Assembly: GCF_015565955.1 (NCBI RefSeq)
Contig: NZ_CP064760.1
Span: 2,790,001-2,854,000 of the forward strand
DNA: 64,000 nucleotides
Direction of reading: 5' to 3'
Source: Microbacterium schleiferi
Lineage (GTDB): Bacteria > Actinomycetota > Actinomycetes > Actinomycetales > Microbacteriaceae
Shown here: positions 54,940 to 62,921 of the stretch, piece by piece
Position numbering within the stretch: the stretch's first letter is position 1
Layout of the letters: every line of letters starts with the position of its first letter
Notes under the pieces: generated by a model
What the model was told of the DNA's origin: nothing
Seen by the model: the letters and a program-made list of their open reading frames with translations, nothing else
The model's database searches: none
Translations under genes and position numbers: made by a program

Positions 54940-55875
54940 TTAGTACCAGCCGACGGACTGGGAGTGTCCCCACGCGTTGCACGGCGATCCGTAGCGGCCC
55001 GCAATGTATCCGAGTCCCCAGCGCACCTGCGTGACGGCGTTGGATGCCCAGTCACCGCCGGCGGAGGCCATCTTGCTTCCCGGCAGCGCCTGCGGGATTC
55101 CTGCCGCGCCGCTGGAGGAGTTGTAGGCGGCGTAGTTCCAGCCGGACTCCTTGTTCCACAGAGACACGAGGCACGAGAACTCCCCGTCGCCCCAGCCATA
55201 CTGTGACGCCATGATGTCGCGGGCCGCGGCCTGCGCGGCCCCGGGCGAGTTGTCGCCGGTGGAGGCCACCGGACCCGAGACCGCGGGTGCCGCCGCTGCG
55301 GCGGCGCGCCGTGCCTCTTCGGCAGCGACGCGGGCAGCTTCTTCGGCGGCTGCCTTGGCGGCCGCCTCTTCCGCGGCGCGACGAGCTTCCTCGGCGGCGA
55401 CAGCCGCTGCAAGCCGCTCGCGCAGCGCGTCGACGTCAGCCTGAGCGGCAGTGACGGCATCCGTGACCGCCGTGGTCAGCGAGGGAAGCAGCACGATCGG
55501 CAGCAGGTCCAGGCCATCGAGGTCGGCAGTTGCCGTGTCCACGGCCGAGACCGACACCTCCGTCGGAGCCTCGACGGGGAGTCCGGATGCCGCGACCTCG
55601 GCGTTCAGCGCATCAGCATCAGCGACGAGCGCTGCCGCAGCTGCGAGCGCCTCCTCGGCATCCGAGGTCAGGGACTCGACAGTGGCCGCCTGGGTCTGGA
55701 TCGACGCCGGAAGCGGAGGCGCTTCGCTGCGAGCCGTCGGAGCGGCGGCGGGGGTCTGCGCGAACGCGGCAGTCGACGAGGCGCCCAACAGCAGAGTCAG
55801 ACCCATGGCTGTTGCGGCGAGGGCCCGAGTACGGGGGCGGGAGGCAGGGTTCGTTGAGGATGAGCGTAGACGCAC
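54940..55875 (-). CDS. secreted lytic transglycosylase
   Basis: Exported peptidoglycan hydrolase of about 311 residues. The signal peptide is TALAATAMGLTLLL-like (RALAATAMGLTLLLGASSTA) and ends near AFA-Q. A long Ala/Glu/Arg helical region (AEEARRAAEEAAAKAAAEEA) follows as a probable coiled-coil spacer. The C-terminal SLT-type domain has FSCLVSLWNKESGWNYAAYN with catalytic Glu and ends GYIAGRYGSPCNAWGHS. The start is uncertain: GTG 55875 before RLRSSS is used, with GTG 55953 possible. It is bracketed by the two 169-bp repeats; copy 2 lies in its promoter region. Confidence 0.88.
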   Translation of the reverse strand: MRLRSSSTNPASRPRTRALAATAMGLTLLLGASSTAAFAQTPAAAPTARSEAPPLPASIQTQAATVESLTSDAEEALAAAAALVADADALNAEVAASGLPVEAPTEVSVSAVDTATADLDGLDLLPIVLLPSLTTAVTDAVTAAQADVDALRERLAAAVAAEEARRAAEEAAAKAAAEEAARVAAEEARRAAAAAAPAVSGPVASTGDNSPGAAQAAARDIMASQYGWGDGEFSCLVSLWNKESGWNYAAYNSSSGAAGIPQALPGSKMASAGGDWASNAVTQVRWGLGYIAGRYGSPCNAWGHSQSVGWY

Positions 55876-56039
55876 GAATTCAGTGGCTTCCTGATCGGAG
55901 AATCGAGCGGGCAGCACCAGTGGGCCCGGAAGAGAAGTGCCTCGGGACGGCACACAAGTGTCCGAGTCTGGGCTCTGTTCCTGAACGAAACCTCCACGAA
56001 CGCTGACCGGACCGTGCGCCAGCTATGAATCACAAAAAG

Positions 56040-56078
56040 ATAACGGCGAGGTCTTCCCTTCCGTTACCTCACCGTTAT
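56040..56078. promoter_or_regulatory. inverted repeat with GTTA-type direct repeats (possible MtrA site), copy 2
   Basis: Same 13-base arms as at 54774-54812. Here the site lies between the small RNA (plus strand) and the transglycosylase (minus strand), so one regulator could act on both. MtrA is a reasonable candidate because it controls cell-wall hydrolase genes in mycobacteria. Confidence 0.5.
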
Positions 56079-56084
56079 AGAGTG

Positions 56085-56191
56085 CTTGCACGGTAGTTGT
56101 TTTGCTGTGGCAGCTACCGACATGTGATTGCAGGACACTCTTGGTGCAAGGGACAAGGGCCGGTCGGAAGCCTCTCCGACCGGCCCTTACT
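56085..56191 (+). ncRNA. putative structured small RNA, copy 2
   Basis: Identical in sequence to the copy at 54819-54925, with the same upstream TATAGA, outer stem, inner hairpin and terminator. What follows on the plus strand is the convergent end of an MFS gene, so again no downstream gene is served. Confidence 0.6.
56155..56188 (+). terminator. terminator inside repeat copy 2
   Basis: Same 14-base-pair stem and AGCCTC loop as in copy 1. It lies 27 bases before the convergent MFS stop at 56215 and probably works in both directions. Confidence 0.85.
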
Positions 56192-56214
56192 TGTGCCTGA
56201 ACGACGCCTCGATG

Positions 56215-57459
56215 TCACCGTCGATCGCGACGGACGAGCCGCGCGGTAGCGCCGAGCAGGGCAAGCAAAACGGATGCCGCAACGACGAGGCTGAACGCGG
56301 CTGCGGCGCCCCCGACCGACGCACCAGCGCCGCCGACCGCGGTGCCGATGCCGACGCCCACGACAACACCGCTGCCGGTGAGCGTCATGAGAACACCCGC
56401 CCGGCCGCGTTCGGCGATGGATCCTGCGACGCCATAGAGCGTGAGCAGTGCGGGCCCCTGAAAGGCGCCCGCGAAGACCGCGAAGACCAGAAGGATGAGG
56501 ACGGTCGGGGCAAGAGCCATCCCGACGGCGCCGAGCGCCATGCCGACGGCTGCACCGATCCATCGCATCCACGGTCCGATGGAGGGCGGGAGCGCGACCA
56601 TCGCCATGGTCGTGACCGCTGACCCGACAGCCATGACCGCATAGAACAGCGCACCCGCATCCGGCACACCCTCCGCGCGCGCGAACGCCGTGAGCCCCGC
56701 CTGGCTCGCGCCGAAGAACACTCCCATCGCGAGCATGCCCGCCAGAACGAGAGCCGCCATTGCCGAGCGACCACGTCCGCTATCGGCGGCTCCGACGACG
56801 TCGGCATCCGACTTCTCATCCCGGCGCGATACCAGTGCTGCGCTGCGGTGGAGGGCGAACTGCGTCACGAACACGGCGATCAGCGCGGCGGCCGCCAGGA
56901 GCGAGATCTGCGGGGAGAACACGACAGCAACGATGCCGACCAGCGCCGGACCGATGATGTAGACGACCTCGTCGACGACACCCTCAAAAGCAAAGGCCGC
57001 CGAGACGTCTTCGCGCGACATCGCCAGCCACCGGACTCGCGAGAGAGGCCCGACCTGCGGCAGGGAGAGGCCCGTGACACCGGCGAGCACGACAGCGACC
57101 CCGTCGGGCACGTGCCCGATAGCAAGAACGAACGCCACGGCGAATGCGACATTTGTCACGACGCCGATCATGAGCACGCGGCGCTGACCCCATCGATCAG
57201 AGAGCGCACCGCCGACGGGCGCCCCGATCGCCTCGCCGAGCGCCGTCGCGGCGGCCGCGATTCCGCCGACGGCGATGGAGCCCGTGGCCGAGGTAGCGAG
57301 GGTCAGGATGGCGAGCGGCACCATCGAGACCGGGAGGCGCCCCAACGATGTCGCAATGAGGTAACCCCAGCCCGCGAGAGAGGGCAGAGCACGGTAGGCG
57401 GCGAGGGCGGAACGCCCCGACGACGGATCAGTCACTGACGGAGTCACTTTCCGACGCAT
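56215..57459 (-). CDS. MFS transporter
   Basis: A 414-residue membrane protein with 12 predicted segments. It has motif A GGALSDRWGQRRVLM between TM2 and TM3, and a central loop HRSAALVSRRDEKSDADVVG. It belongs to the drug/sugar-efflux type of the major facilitator superfamily; the substrate is unknown. The start is ATG at 57459, or GTG 57447 after CGGAAA. Its 3' end meets the terminator of repeat copy 2. Confidence 0.88.
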   Translation of the reverse strand: MRRKVTPSVTDPSSGRSALAAYRALPSLAGWGYLIATSLGRLPVSMVPLAILTLATSATGSIAVGGIAAAATALGEAIGAPVGGALSDRWGQRRVLMIGVVTNVAFAVAFVLAIGHVPDGVAVVLAGVTGLSLPQVGPLSRVRWLAMSREDVSAAFAFEGVVDEVVYIIGPALVGIVAVVFSPQISLLAAAALIAVFVTQFALHRSAALVSRRDEKSDADVVGAADSGRGRSAMAALVLAGMLAMGVFFGASQAGLTAFARAEGVPDAGALFYAVMAVGSAVTTMAMVALPPSIGPWMRWIGAAVGMALGAVGMALAPTVLILLVFAVFAGAFQGPALLTLYGVAGSIAERGRAGVLMTLTGSGVVVGVGIGTAVGGAGASVGGAAAAFSLVVAASVLLALLGATARLVRRDRR

Positions 57460-57482
57460 CCCCCGACCCGGATGGCGTCGCC

Positions 57483-57526
57483 CGCCCGCTGATGAACTGT
57501 TGTGGCACGGACTCTATCAGCGGGCG
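57483..57526. promoter_or_regulatory. inverted repeat upstream of the MFS gene
   Basis: CGCCCGCTGAT (57483-57493) and ATCAGCGGGCG (57516-57526) are perfect arms 22 bases apart, starting 23 bases before the MFS start. It is either an operator for the MFS gene or a second mRNA-end structure behind ohr. Confidence 0.4.
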
Positions 57527-57554
57527 ATGACGCTCAGTGAGCCGCACCAACGGT

Positions 57555-57590
57555 GACGGGCCGGTCGGAAGCCTCTCCGACCGGCCCGTC
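57555..57590 (-). terminator. terminator after ohr
   Basis: GACGGGCCGGTCGGA (57555-57569) and TCCGACCGGCCCGTC (57576-57590) form a perfect 15-base-pair stem with loop AGCCTC. It lies 17 bases after the ohr stop. Stem core and loop are identical to the terminators in the two 169-bp repeats. Confidence 0.88.
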
Positions 57591-57606
57591 TGGTGTTCCG
57601 AGAAAT

Positions 57607-58029
57607 TCAGTCCTCGACGACGCGCACCGTGACCTCGATGTTGCCTCGGGTGGCGTTCGAATACGGGCACACCTGGTGGGCGGCGTCTGCGAGCGCCTGC
57701 GCCTGCTCGGCCGGCACATCGGGGATGACGACCTCGAGCTCGACAGCAAGGCCGAATCCGCCCTGCCCGTTTGAGCCGATACCGACCCGCGCACCCACAC
57801 TCGTGTCGTGCAGCTGGACCTTTTCGCGGCGCGCGACGCTCAGCAGGGCGCTGTGGAAGCAGGCCGCGTAGCCGGCAGCGAACAACAGCTCCGGGTTCAG
57901 TGCGTCCCCAGATCCGCCCATCTCTTTCGGCACCCGCACGTCAGCATCCAGCAGGCCGTCGATCGTCGCGACATGACCGTTGCGACCGTCTCCGGTTGCG
58001 AGGGCCTCGGCGGTGTAGACGATATCCAT
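57607..58029 (-). CDS. ohr: organic hydroperoxide resistance protein Ohr
   Basis: Thiol peroxidase of the Ohr/OsmC family, 140 residues. The two reactive cysteines are Cys57 in GYAACFHSALL and Cys121 in HQVCPYSNATRG. It reduces organic and fatty-acid hydroperoxides, usually with lipoylated proteins as electron donor. It lies 62 bases after an OhrR-type MarR gene on the same strand, and an OhrR-like palindrome precedes that gene. The start is ATG at 58029 with AAGGAGA upstream. Confidence 0.94.
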   Translation of the reverse strand: MDIVYTAEALATGDGRNGHVATIDGLLDADVRVPKEMGGSGDALNPELLFAAGYAACFHSALLSVARREKVQLHDTSVGARVGIGSNGQGGFGLAVELEVVIPDVPAEQAQALADAAHQVCPYSNATRGNIEVTVRVVED

Positions 58030-58091
58030 GAGGGGTCTCCTTCTGTTGGGGTCTGTTGCGGGTGATCGGCGCGCACGGGCCGCGCGACGCG

Positions 58092-58550
58092 TCAGTCGTG
58101 TGCCGGGGTGCTGGCCTGAAGGCCTGCGGTGTAGTCGCGAAGCTCAGCGATCAGCGCCGCAGCTCCGGCAGGCGGGATCGCCATGCATCGCGCGATCTCA
58201 CCCGGAATGTGGGCGAGCTCGGCCTGGAGATCGCGGCCGCTGTCGGTGAGGTGGATCGTCACGACACGGGCATCCGCCACCGACCGGGAGCGAGAAAGGT
58301 AGCCGAGGGACTCGAGGCGTCCGAGCAGCGGTGACAGGGTGCCCGAGTCGAGCATGAGGTCGTCGCCGAGTTCACTGACGGTCCGCGGCTGGCTCTCCCA
58401 CAGCTCGATCAGCACCAGGTACTGCGGGTAGGTCAGCCCCCACGGCTTGAGAACACGTCGATAGGCCTGCGTCGTCGCCCGGCTCGCTGCGTAGAGCGAG
58501 AAGCACAGCATCCTGTCGAGCGCGCGTTCTGAGCTCTTCTCGCCGGTCAT
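58092..58550 (-). CDS. ohrR: OhrR-type MarR-family peroxide sensor
   Basis: A 152-residue MarR repressor. The peroxide-sensing Cys is Cys16 in LDRMLCFSLYAASRA, the same context as known OhrR. Tyr residues in WGLTYPQYLVL and the winged helix TVSELGDDLMLDSGTLSPLL follow. It should repress ohr and itself until oxidised by organic hydroperoxide. The start is ATG at 58550; the palindromic operator lies 18 bases upstream. Confidence 0.92.
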   Translation of the reverse strand: MTGEKSSERALDRMLCFSLYAASRATTQAYRRVLKPWGLTYPQYLVLIELWESQPRTVSELGDDLMLDSGTLSPLLGRLESLGYLSRSRSVADARVVTIHLTDSGRDLQAELAHIPGEIARCMAIPPAGAAALIAELRDYTAGLQASTPAHD

Positions 58551-58568
58551 CACTTCAGAAGCATTGCA

Positions 58569-58583
58569 CACAATTAAATTGTG
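58569..58583. promoter_or_regulatory. OhrR operator
   Basis: CACAATT-A-AATTGTG is a perfect palindrome, an AT-rich island in GC-rich DNA, matching the pattern of OhrR boxes. Outer bases extend it imperfectly (TTGCA/GCACAA). It is 18 bases from the ohrR start. Confidence 0.8.
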
Positions 58584-58608
58584 CACAACCGAATACGGAT
58601 GCGGCGGG

Positions 58609-60446
58609 TTAGACCCCGCCACCGCCTCCTCCGCCGCCGCCACCGCCGGCGCTGCCGCCCCCGCTGGAACCACCCGACGTGGACGCGGTCGTGGTCGTTG
58701 AGAGCGTGGAGATCCCCGAGGAGAACGCGGCTGCGTTGAACCCCGCCGTCCCGACGTACCACCCGGGGACGCCGGTCTGGTCGTAGAGCACGGCGAGGTG
58801 TTCAGCCCATTCCTCCTCCTGGCCGAAGACAACGGCGTACGGCAGCAGCGTCTCGTAGATGCGCAGCATCTGGCGCGGGTTGGCAGGATCCACGCGTGTG
58901 CCGCTGTCGTCCACAGCGATCCGCTCGGCGCCCTGCGGTGACTGCAGCATCCGGATCCGGTCGGCCTCGGCCCACTCGATGAACTCCTGCAGGCCCTTGA
59001 GGTGATCGCGGGTCTCCGCACCCGCTGCGGTCAGCGGCTTGCGAGAAACCAGACCCGCGACCACGAAGATCATGACGAACGCAGGGATCATCAGGAGGAC
59101 CGCAATGGCCGCGTCGACGAACGCGACCAGCGCCAGGACCCCGAACGCGATCGTCAGGATGCCGAAGATCATCGACGCGAACGTTGGCCAGAACCGCGCG
59201 CCGCCGGGGACCGCGCGCCGAAGTCCTCGGCTGTCAAGTTCCCGCTCAGCTGCCTTGATGATGCGGCGGGCAGCTGTCGACAGCCGCGTATCGTTCGACC
59301 CGAACTCGTATTCCTCCCGCGCGCCATCTGCGGGAACAGGCCCTGCAGCAGCAACAGGCCGTCCCCGTCCGCGCGCGAAGGATCAAGAAGCACAGCCTTG
59401 AGCTTCAGGCCACCGAAGAGCTTGCGGCCGGCTTCCTCGATCCGGATGCTGCCGACGACGGCCTGCTCGAGCACCTCGGCCGGGATCGCCTTGGTCGTCT
59501 TCCCCAGCAGCACGGCGCTCTCGAGCGCGTCGATGTGCGGCGGCGGGGTGTATTCGGCGATGATCGTGGGCCGGCCCGGCTCGTCGCGCAGCATCCTGAC
59601 CCGGAAGACGATCGCCCAGACGAGGGAACCGATCACACCGAGAAACGCGAGCAGCTGGAGCCAGCCGAAGGGGGAGGCAAAGTACGAGCTGTCGAAGGTC
59701 GTGAAGGTGCCGGCGCGGAACGCGACGGCAATCGTGACCGTTTCATACGGCTGCAGATCGGTGGCAGATGCCCGCACCGTCACACCACCGTCGGCATCCG
59801 TCGTCGAGGCGATCGGGCACTGGTCGGCGGCGCCGCCCTCGCCGACGTAGCAGGCCTCCGCCCCCGTGAGCGCGGGGGCGAGCTCTGCCGGCACGTGCAG
59901 GGTCACCGAGACCGATCCGAAGGGTTGGGTCCAGTCGACGCCGTTGACGTCCCAGTACAGTTCGTCCACCCCGGTGTCGTCGAAGAAGCGCGTGACGTTC
60001 TCGAGGGTGTAGGTGAAGACGTACGTCTGTGCGCCGTGGACGTAATCGTCCGCGCGTGAGGTCATGGCGTAGACGCCGTCCTCGCTCTCGACCTCCGCGG
60101 GCCGCGGGTTTCCGGCCGCGTCGGTGATCGACACGAGCTGCGGATGCAGCGGTGCGCCCAGGTACGTGTCGGGCAGGATGCGTCGCATCCCCCGGTTCTG
60201 GTCGTACTCCGGGAAGACCGCGACGAATGTCTCGACGACGGTCATCGTGCTGGTTCCGTCATCTGCGCGGCCGAGCGTGTAGTCGGCATCCATGCTCTCG
60301 AAGACGAAGTCGTTGACGTCGGTCGATACCGCGGCCGCCGTGTCGCCGAACGAGAAGCTCACCGAGCAGGCGGCGAGCGCGAGAAGGGCTACAGTGACGG
60401 CCGCGACAGTGCCCACGGTCCGCCGCACCAGAATCCGGGCTGCCAT
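58609..60446 (-). CDS. DUF2207 domain membrane protein (frame broken once)
   Basis: A protein of about 612 residues. The N-terminal signal with LALAACS suggests export or lipidation at Cys27. A DUF2207 domain follows (FVAVFPEYDQNRGMRRILPD), then a TM near residue 260, a cytoplasmic-type segment, two more TMs near 430-460 (MIFGILTIAFGVLALVAFVD), and a Gly-rich tail (GGSSGGGSAGGGGG). The frame breaks after FPQMAR. One extra G in the GGG run (CCC at 59316-59318) restores GEEYEFGSNDTRLSTAARRI. Function unknown. Confidence 0.85.
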
Positions 60447-60489
60447 GAGATCAGCCTAGGGGCGCCGGTGTGGTCGTACTCTGGTGTGC

Positions 60490-60933
60490 ATGACGGACCG
60501 GCGACTGGCGATCGATGCCTGGGAGAGCCTGTTCCGCGCGCAGCACGAGGTCCTCAACGAGATCAGCGGCGACTTCGTCGTCGGCGAGCTCACGCAAGCC
60601 GAGTACGACGTTCTACTCACCGTCACCCGCGCGCCGGGAATGTCTGCTCGCCTGCGCGATGTCACCGCCAACATGCTGATCAGCCAGCCGAGCGTTTCTC
60701 GCCTCGTCGATCGCATGGTCGCCTCGGGACTGTTGACGAAGTGCTCAGACCCCGACGACGGTCGGGGCGCGATCGTTTCCGCGACGGACCAGGGCGCGAG
60801 CCTCTTCCGCAAGGTCGCGGCAACCCACGGCCGCTCGATCGCGGAGCGGATGTCGACGCTCAGCGACAGCGAGCTCGAACAGCTTCGCACCCTCACCGCG
60901 AAGCTTCGCGGGCCACGCGCGTCAGACTGCTGA
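60490..60933 (+). CDS. MarR-family transcriptional regulator
   Basis: A 147-residue MarR protein: LTQAEYDVLLTVTRAPGMSA, then recognition helix LISQPSVSRLVDRMVASGLL and wing DPDDGRGAIVSATDQG. The start is taken as ATG 60490; GTG 60484 is two codons earlier. TACTCT about ten bases upstream could be a -10, making this mRNA leaderless or nearly so. It is divergent from the DUF2207 gene by 43 bases and may regulate it. Confidence 0.88.
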   Translation: MTDRRLAIDAWESLFRAQHEVLNEISGDFVVGELTQAEYDVLLTVTRAPGMSARLRDVTANMLISQPSVSRLVDRMVASGLLTKCSDPDDGRGAIVSATDQGASLFRKVAATHGRSIAERMSTLSDSELEQLRTLTAKLRGPRASDC

Positions 60934-60990
60934 CGCGCGCATCCGGACTGCGCCGCAATCCGATTCCGTTTCGTCTGCCGGGCTAGACGT

Positions 60991-61062
60991 GCCGATCGCA
61001 GGATGAATCCGGGCTTGTCGGCTCTCTCGTGGGTCCCGGGGCTACCTCATCCTGCAATCGGC
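60991..61062. repeat. intergenic palindrome, family 2, copy A
   Basis: GCCGATCGCAGGATGA (60991-61006) and TCATCCTGCAATCGGC (61047-61062) pair at 15 of 16 positions. It lies between the MarR gene and the convergent DUF2804 gene. The same CCGATYGCAGG arm recurs at 62212-62280. Confidence 0.75.
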
Positions 61063-61088
61063 CCGGGCAGTCGCATTCTGGGAGCGTT

Positions 61089-62114
61089 CTACCAACGGTT
61101 GTGGACGTGTTCAGCCCACCCTTCGATGCCCTCGAACGCAATCCGCTCGTCTGTCAAGGTCACGAAAGTACCCCACCAGACGCCGAAGCACTGGTCTGTG
61201 TGCGCCGAGATGACCCCGAGGTCCGTGCGGGACACGCGATCGTAGAAGGGCGCAAACTGCGCCTCCAGGCCGCCGCCGTGCACTGACCAGGGGAGCAGGA
61301 AGTTCGACTGGTCGTACTCCCAGACCAGATCGTCATGGATCTTGTGCATCCGTCCATCGACGAAGAAGGCGTTCTCGGTCGCTCCGGTTCCGTCGGTCCA
61401 GCGGCCGCCGACCTGGATGCCGATCACCGCGCCGCCACTCGTTCCGGACCCCGCGCCCCAGTTCCACGTGATGTCGTAGGGCCACCTGCCGCGGCCGTGG
61501 TCGAGAACAGCCCATGACGCACCGTCGGGAAGCTCATACGCTTCGCCGTCGACGACGATCGTGCCCCGAGCGGGTCGCGCGACATCCTTGACCGTGTATT
61601 GAAAGCGTCGCTCGCTCCAGGGCACCACGACGGCCAACCGTTCATGGCGAGCGGGCATGTCTGCGACGACGTCGATCGTGACGCGCGGGATCGTCACGCG
61701 CATCCGTTCACCGTCGCCCTCGTCGACGATGTCGATCTCGAGGTTCTTGGCGCGCGCTGACACCGGACCGCCGCCGAGCGAGGGCGGGAGGACAACACCC
61801 CGGGCGGGCAGGAGCGTCACTGATTCGTGAACGGGTTCCTCGGTGCGGCGGTCGAACACCCAGACCTCGTGCACGGCTGCATAGTCCAACGACGACACCG
61901 TGATGCCCACGATGTAGCGAGGGGTCATCACGTTCCAGTATTCCCAGCGCTTGTTGCGCCCCCACGACCCGCGACCTCCGATGCCTGCCGTATCCACGAG
62001 CGGCTGGCGCGCCCATCCGATCGCGGCGGGATTGAGCCGGCCGCCCGGGAGCGTCAAGGACACGGGAGCGGTGAGCTCGTCACCGTCGCCTTGTTGGGGG
62101 AATCTGGTCTGCAT
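61089..62114 (-). CDS. DUF2804 domain protein
   Basis: A 341-residue protein of the DUF2804 family. It shows the N-terminal RQPLVDTAGIGGRGSWGRNK and the core WNWGAGSGTSGGAVIGIQVG, DGRMHKIHDDLVWEYD and DQCFGVWWGTFV. The fold is probably a beta-rich lipocalin-like barrel; biochemical role unknown. The start is ATG at 62114 with GAGGTG nine bases upstream. Palindromes of the same family flank it on both sides. Confidence 0.85.
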   Translation of the reverse strand: MQTRFPQQGDGDELTAPVSLTLPGGRLNPAAIGWARQPLVDTAGIGGRGSWGRNKRWEYWNVMTPRYIVGITVSSLDYAAVHEVWVFDRRTEEPVHESVTLLPARGVVLPPSLGGGPVSARAKNLEIDIVDEGDGERMRVTIPRVTIDVVADMPARHERLAVVVPWSERRFQYTVKDVARPARGTIVVDGEAYELPDGASWAVLDHGRGRWPYDITWNWGAGSGTSGGAVIGIQVGGRWTDGTGATENAFFVDGRMHKIHDDLVWEYDQSNFLLPWSVHGGGLEAQFAPFYDRVSRTDLGVISAHTDQCFGVWWGTFVTLTDERIAFEGIEGWAEHVHNRW

Positions 62115-62211
62115 CGACACGGCACCTCGGCGTGATGGGGAGCACTGCGAGCCGGCAGCCGCCGGCACAGCACCCTCAGCCTAGATCCAGGACGCGCCCG
62201 CGCATGCCGTA

Positions 62212-62280
62212 CCGATTGCAGGCTGAACCAGCCCGGGACGCAGCTGCCGGGGCCCAGAGTGGCGTTGATCCTGCGATCGG
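62212..62280. repeat. intergenic palindrome, family 2, copy B
   Basis: CCGATTGCAGG (62212-62222) and CCTGCGATCGG (62270-62280) pair at 10 of 11 positions. It shares the arm sequence of copy A at 60991-61062 and lies upstream of DUF2804 and downstream of hsp20. Confidence 0.7.
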
Positions 62281-62329
62281 CCCAGCAGCGGGGCGGTGAC
62301 GGGTGCGGGAGCCGGTCGGTGGCGAACAG

Positions 62330-62363
62330 AACGGCCCCCGACTCGGAAAGAGTCGGGGCCGTT
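62330..62363 (-). terminator. terminator after hsp20
   Basis: AACGGCCCCCGACTC (62330-62344) pairs with GAGTCGGGGCCGTT (62350-62363) with one bulged C; the loop is five bases. It lies 13 bases after the hsp20 stop. Confidence 0.85.
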
Positions 62364-62376
62364 GCACGAAGGAAGG

Positions 62377-62838
62377 TCAGGCGCTGGCGCCGGCCTCCTG
62401 GACCTCGGTGGATGCCTCGTCGACGCGGATCGTCGAGGCTGAGTCGGTCGCGATCTCGATCTTGCGGGGCTGAGCCTTTGGGCTCACCGGAATCGTCACC
62501 GTCAGCACGCCGTTCGCGTAGCTCGCAGCAATGCCGTCGGTGTCGATGCCCTGTCCGAGGCTCAACTGGCGCAGGAAGCTGCCGGCCTCGCGCTCACGGG
62601 TGATCCACTTGACGCCGTCCTGCGACCGCAGGGTGCGCTCGGCGCGGATGGTCAGCAACTGGCCGTCGACATCCACGTCGACCGAGCCCGGGTCGATGCC
62701 AGGCAGGTCAGCGGAGACCACGTAGTGGTTGCCGTCCCGGTAGAGGTCCATCGGCATCTGGCGCGGTCCACGCCGGTTGCCGTCGAAGAGTGCGTTCGCG
62801 AATCGCTCCATGTCGCGGAGCGGGTCATAGGTTGCCAT
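62377..62838 (-). CDS. Hsp20/alpha-crystallin small heat-shock protein
   Basis: Small heat-shock chaperone of 153 residues that holds unfolding proteins in the cytoplasm. The alpha-crystallin domain runs from about residue 38 to 130 (HYVVSADLPGIDPGSVDVDV, then SYANGVLTVTIPVSPKAQPR with the conserved GVLTVTIP). ATG 62838 follows AAAGGAGA; the longer upstream frame lacks similarity. The promoter region holds both a HAIR-like and a CIRCE-like element, so control by HspR and HrcA together is expected. Confidence 0.93.
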   Translation of the reverse strand: MATYDPLRDMERFANALFDGNRRGPRQMPMDLYRDGNHYVVSADLPGIDPGSVDVDVDGQLLTIRAERTLRSQDGVKWITREREAGSFLRQLSLGQGIDTDGIAASYANGVLTVTIPVSPKAQPRKIEIATDSASTIRVDEASTEVQEAGASA

Positions 62839-62889
62839 CTCGTCTCCTTTGCGAGCGGGGTCGGATGCCGCATCCGACCGAGTTCTGAA

Positions 62890-62912
62890 AGTTGAGTCAC
62901 TCTGACTCAACT
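62890..62912. promoter_or_regulatory. HAIR-like element (HspR operator)
   Basis: GTTGAGT-N7-ACTCAAC (62891-62911), extended by A/T on each side. It differs from the HspR-associated consensus CTTGAGT-N7-ACTCAAG only in the outermost base of each arm. It lies 52 bases before the hsp20 start. Confidence 0.8.
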
Positions 62913-62921
62913 AGGTTCAGA

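Larger units (their letters stand above)
56029..56197. repeat. 169-bp perfect direct repeat, copy 2
   Basis: Identical to 54763-54931. Its left end lies 153 bases upstream of the transglycosylase start, so on the minus strand it contributes that gene's promoter region; on the plus strand it carries a second complete small-RNA unit. Confidence 0.95.

Noticed and set aside
54831..55034. Plus-strand frame starting MFCCGSYRHV inside repeat copy 1
   Set aside because: Starts at TTG with no ribosome site, runs through the terminator stem and then antisense to the transglycosylase. The Cys pair alone is not enough evidence.
54763..56197. 169-bp repeats as ends of a transposable element
   Set aside because: They are direct, not inverted, carry no transposase between them, and show no target-site duplication; promoter, RNA-like folds and terminators explain the content better.
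56029..56197. Riboswitch controlling a downstream gene
   Set aside because: The terminator points toward the 3' end of a convergent gene in both copies, so no coding region is served on that strand.
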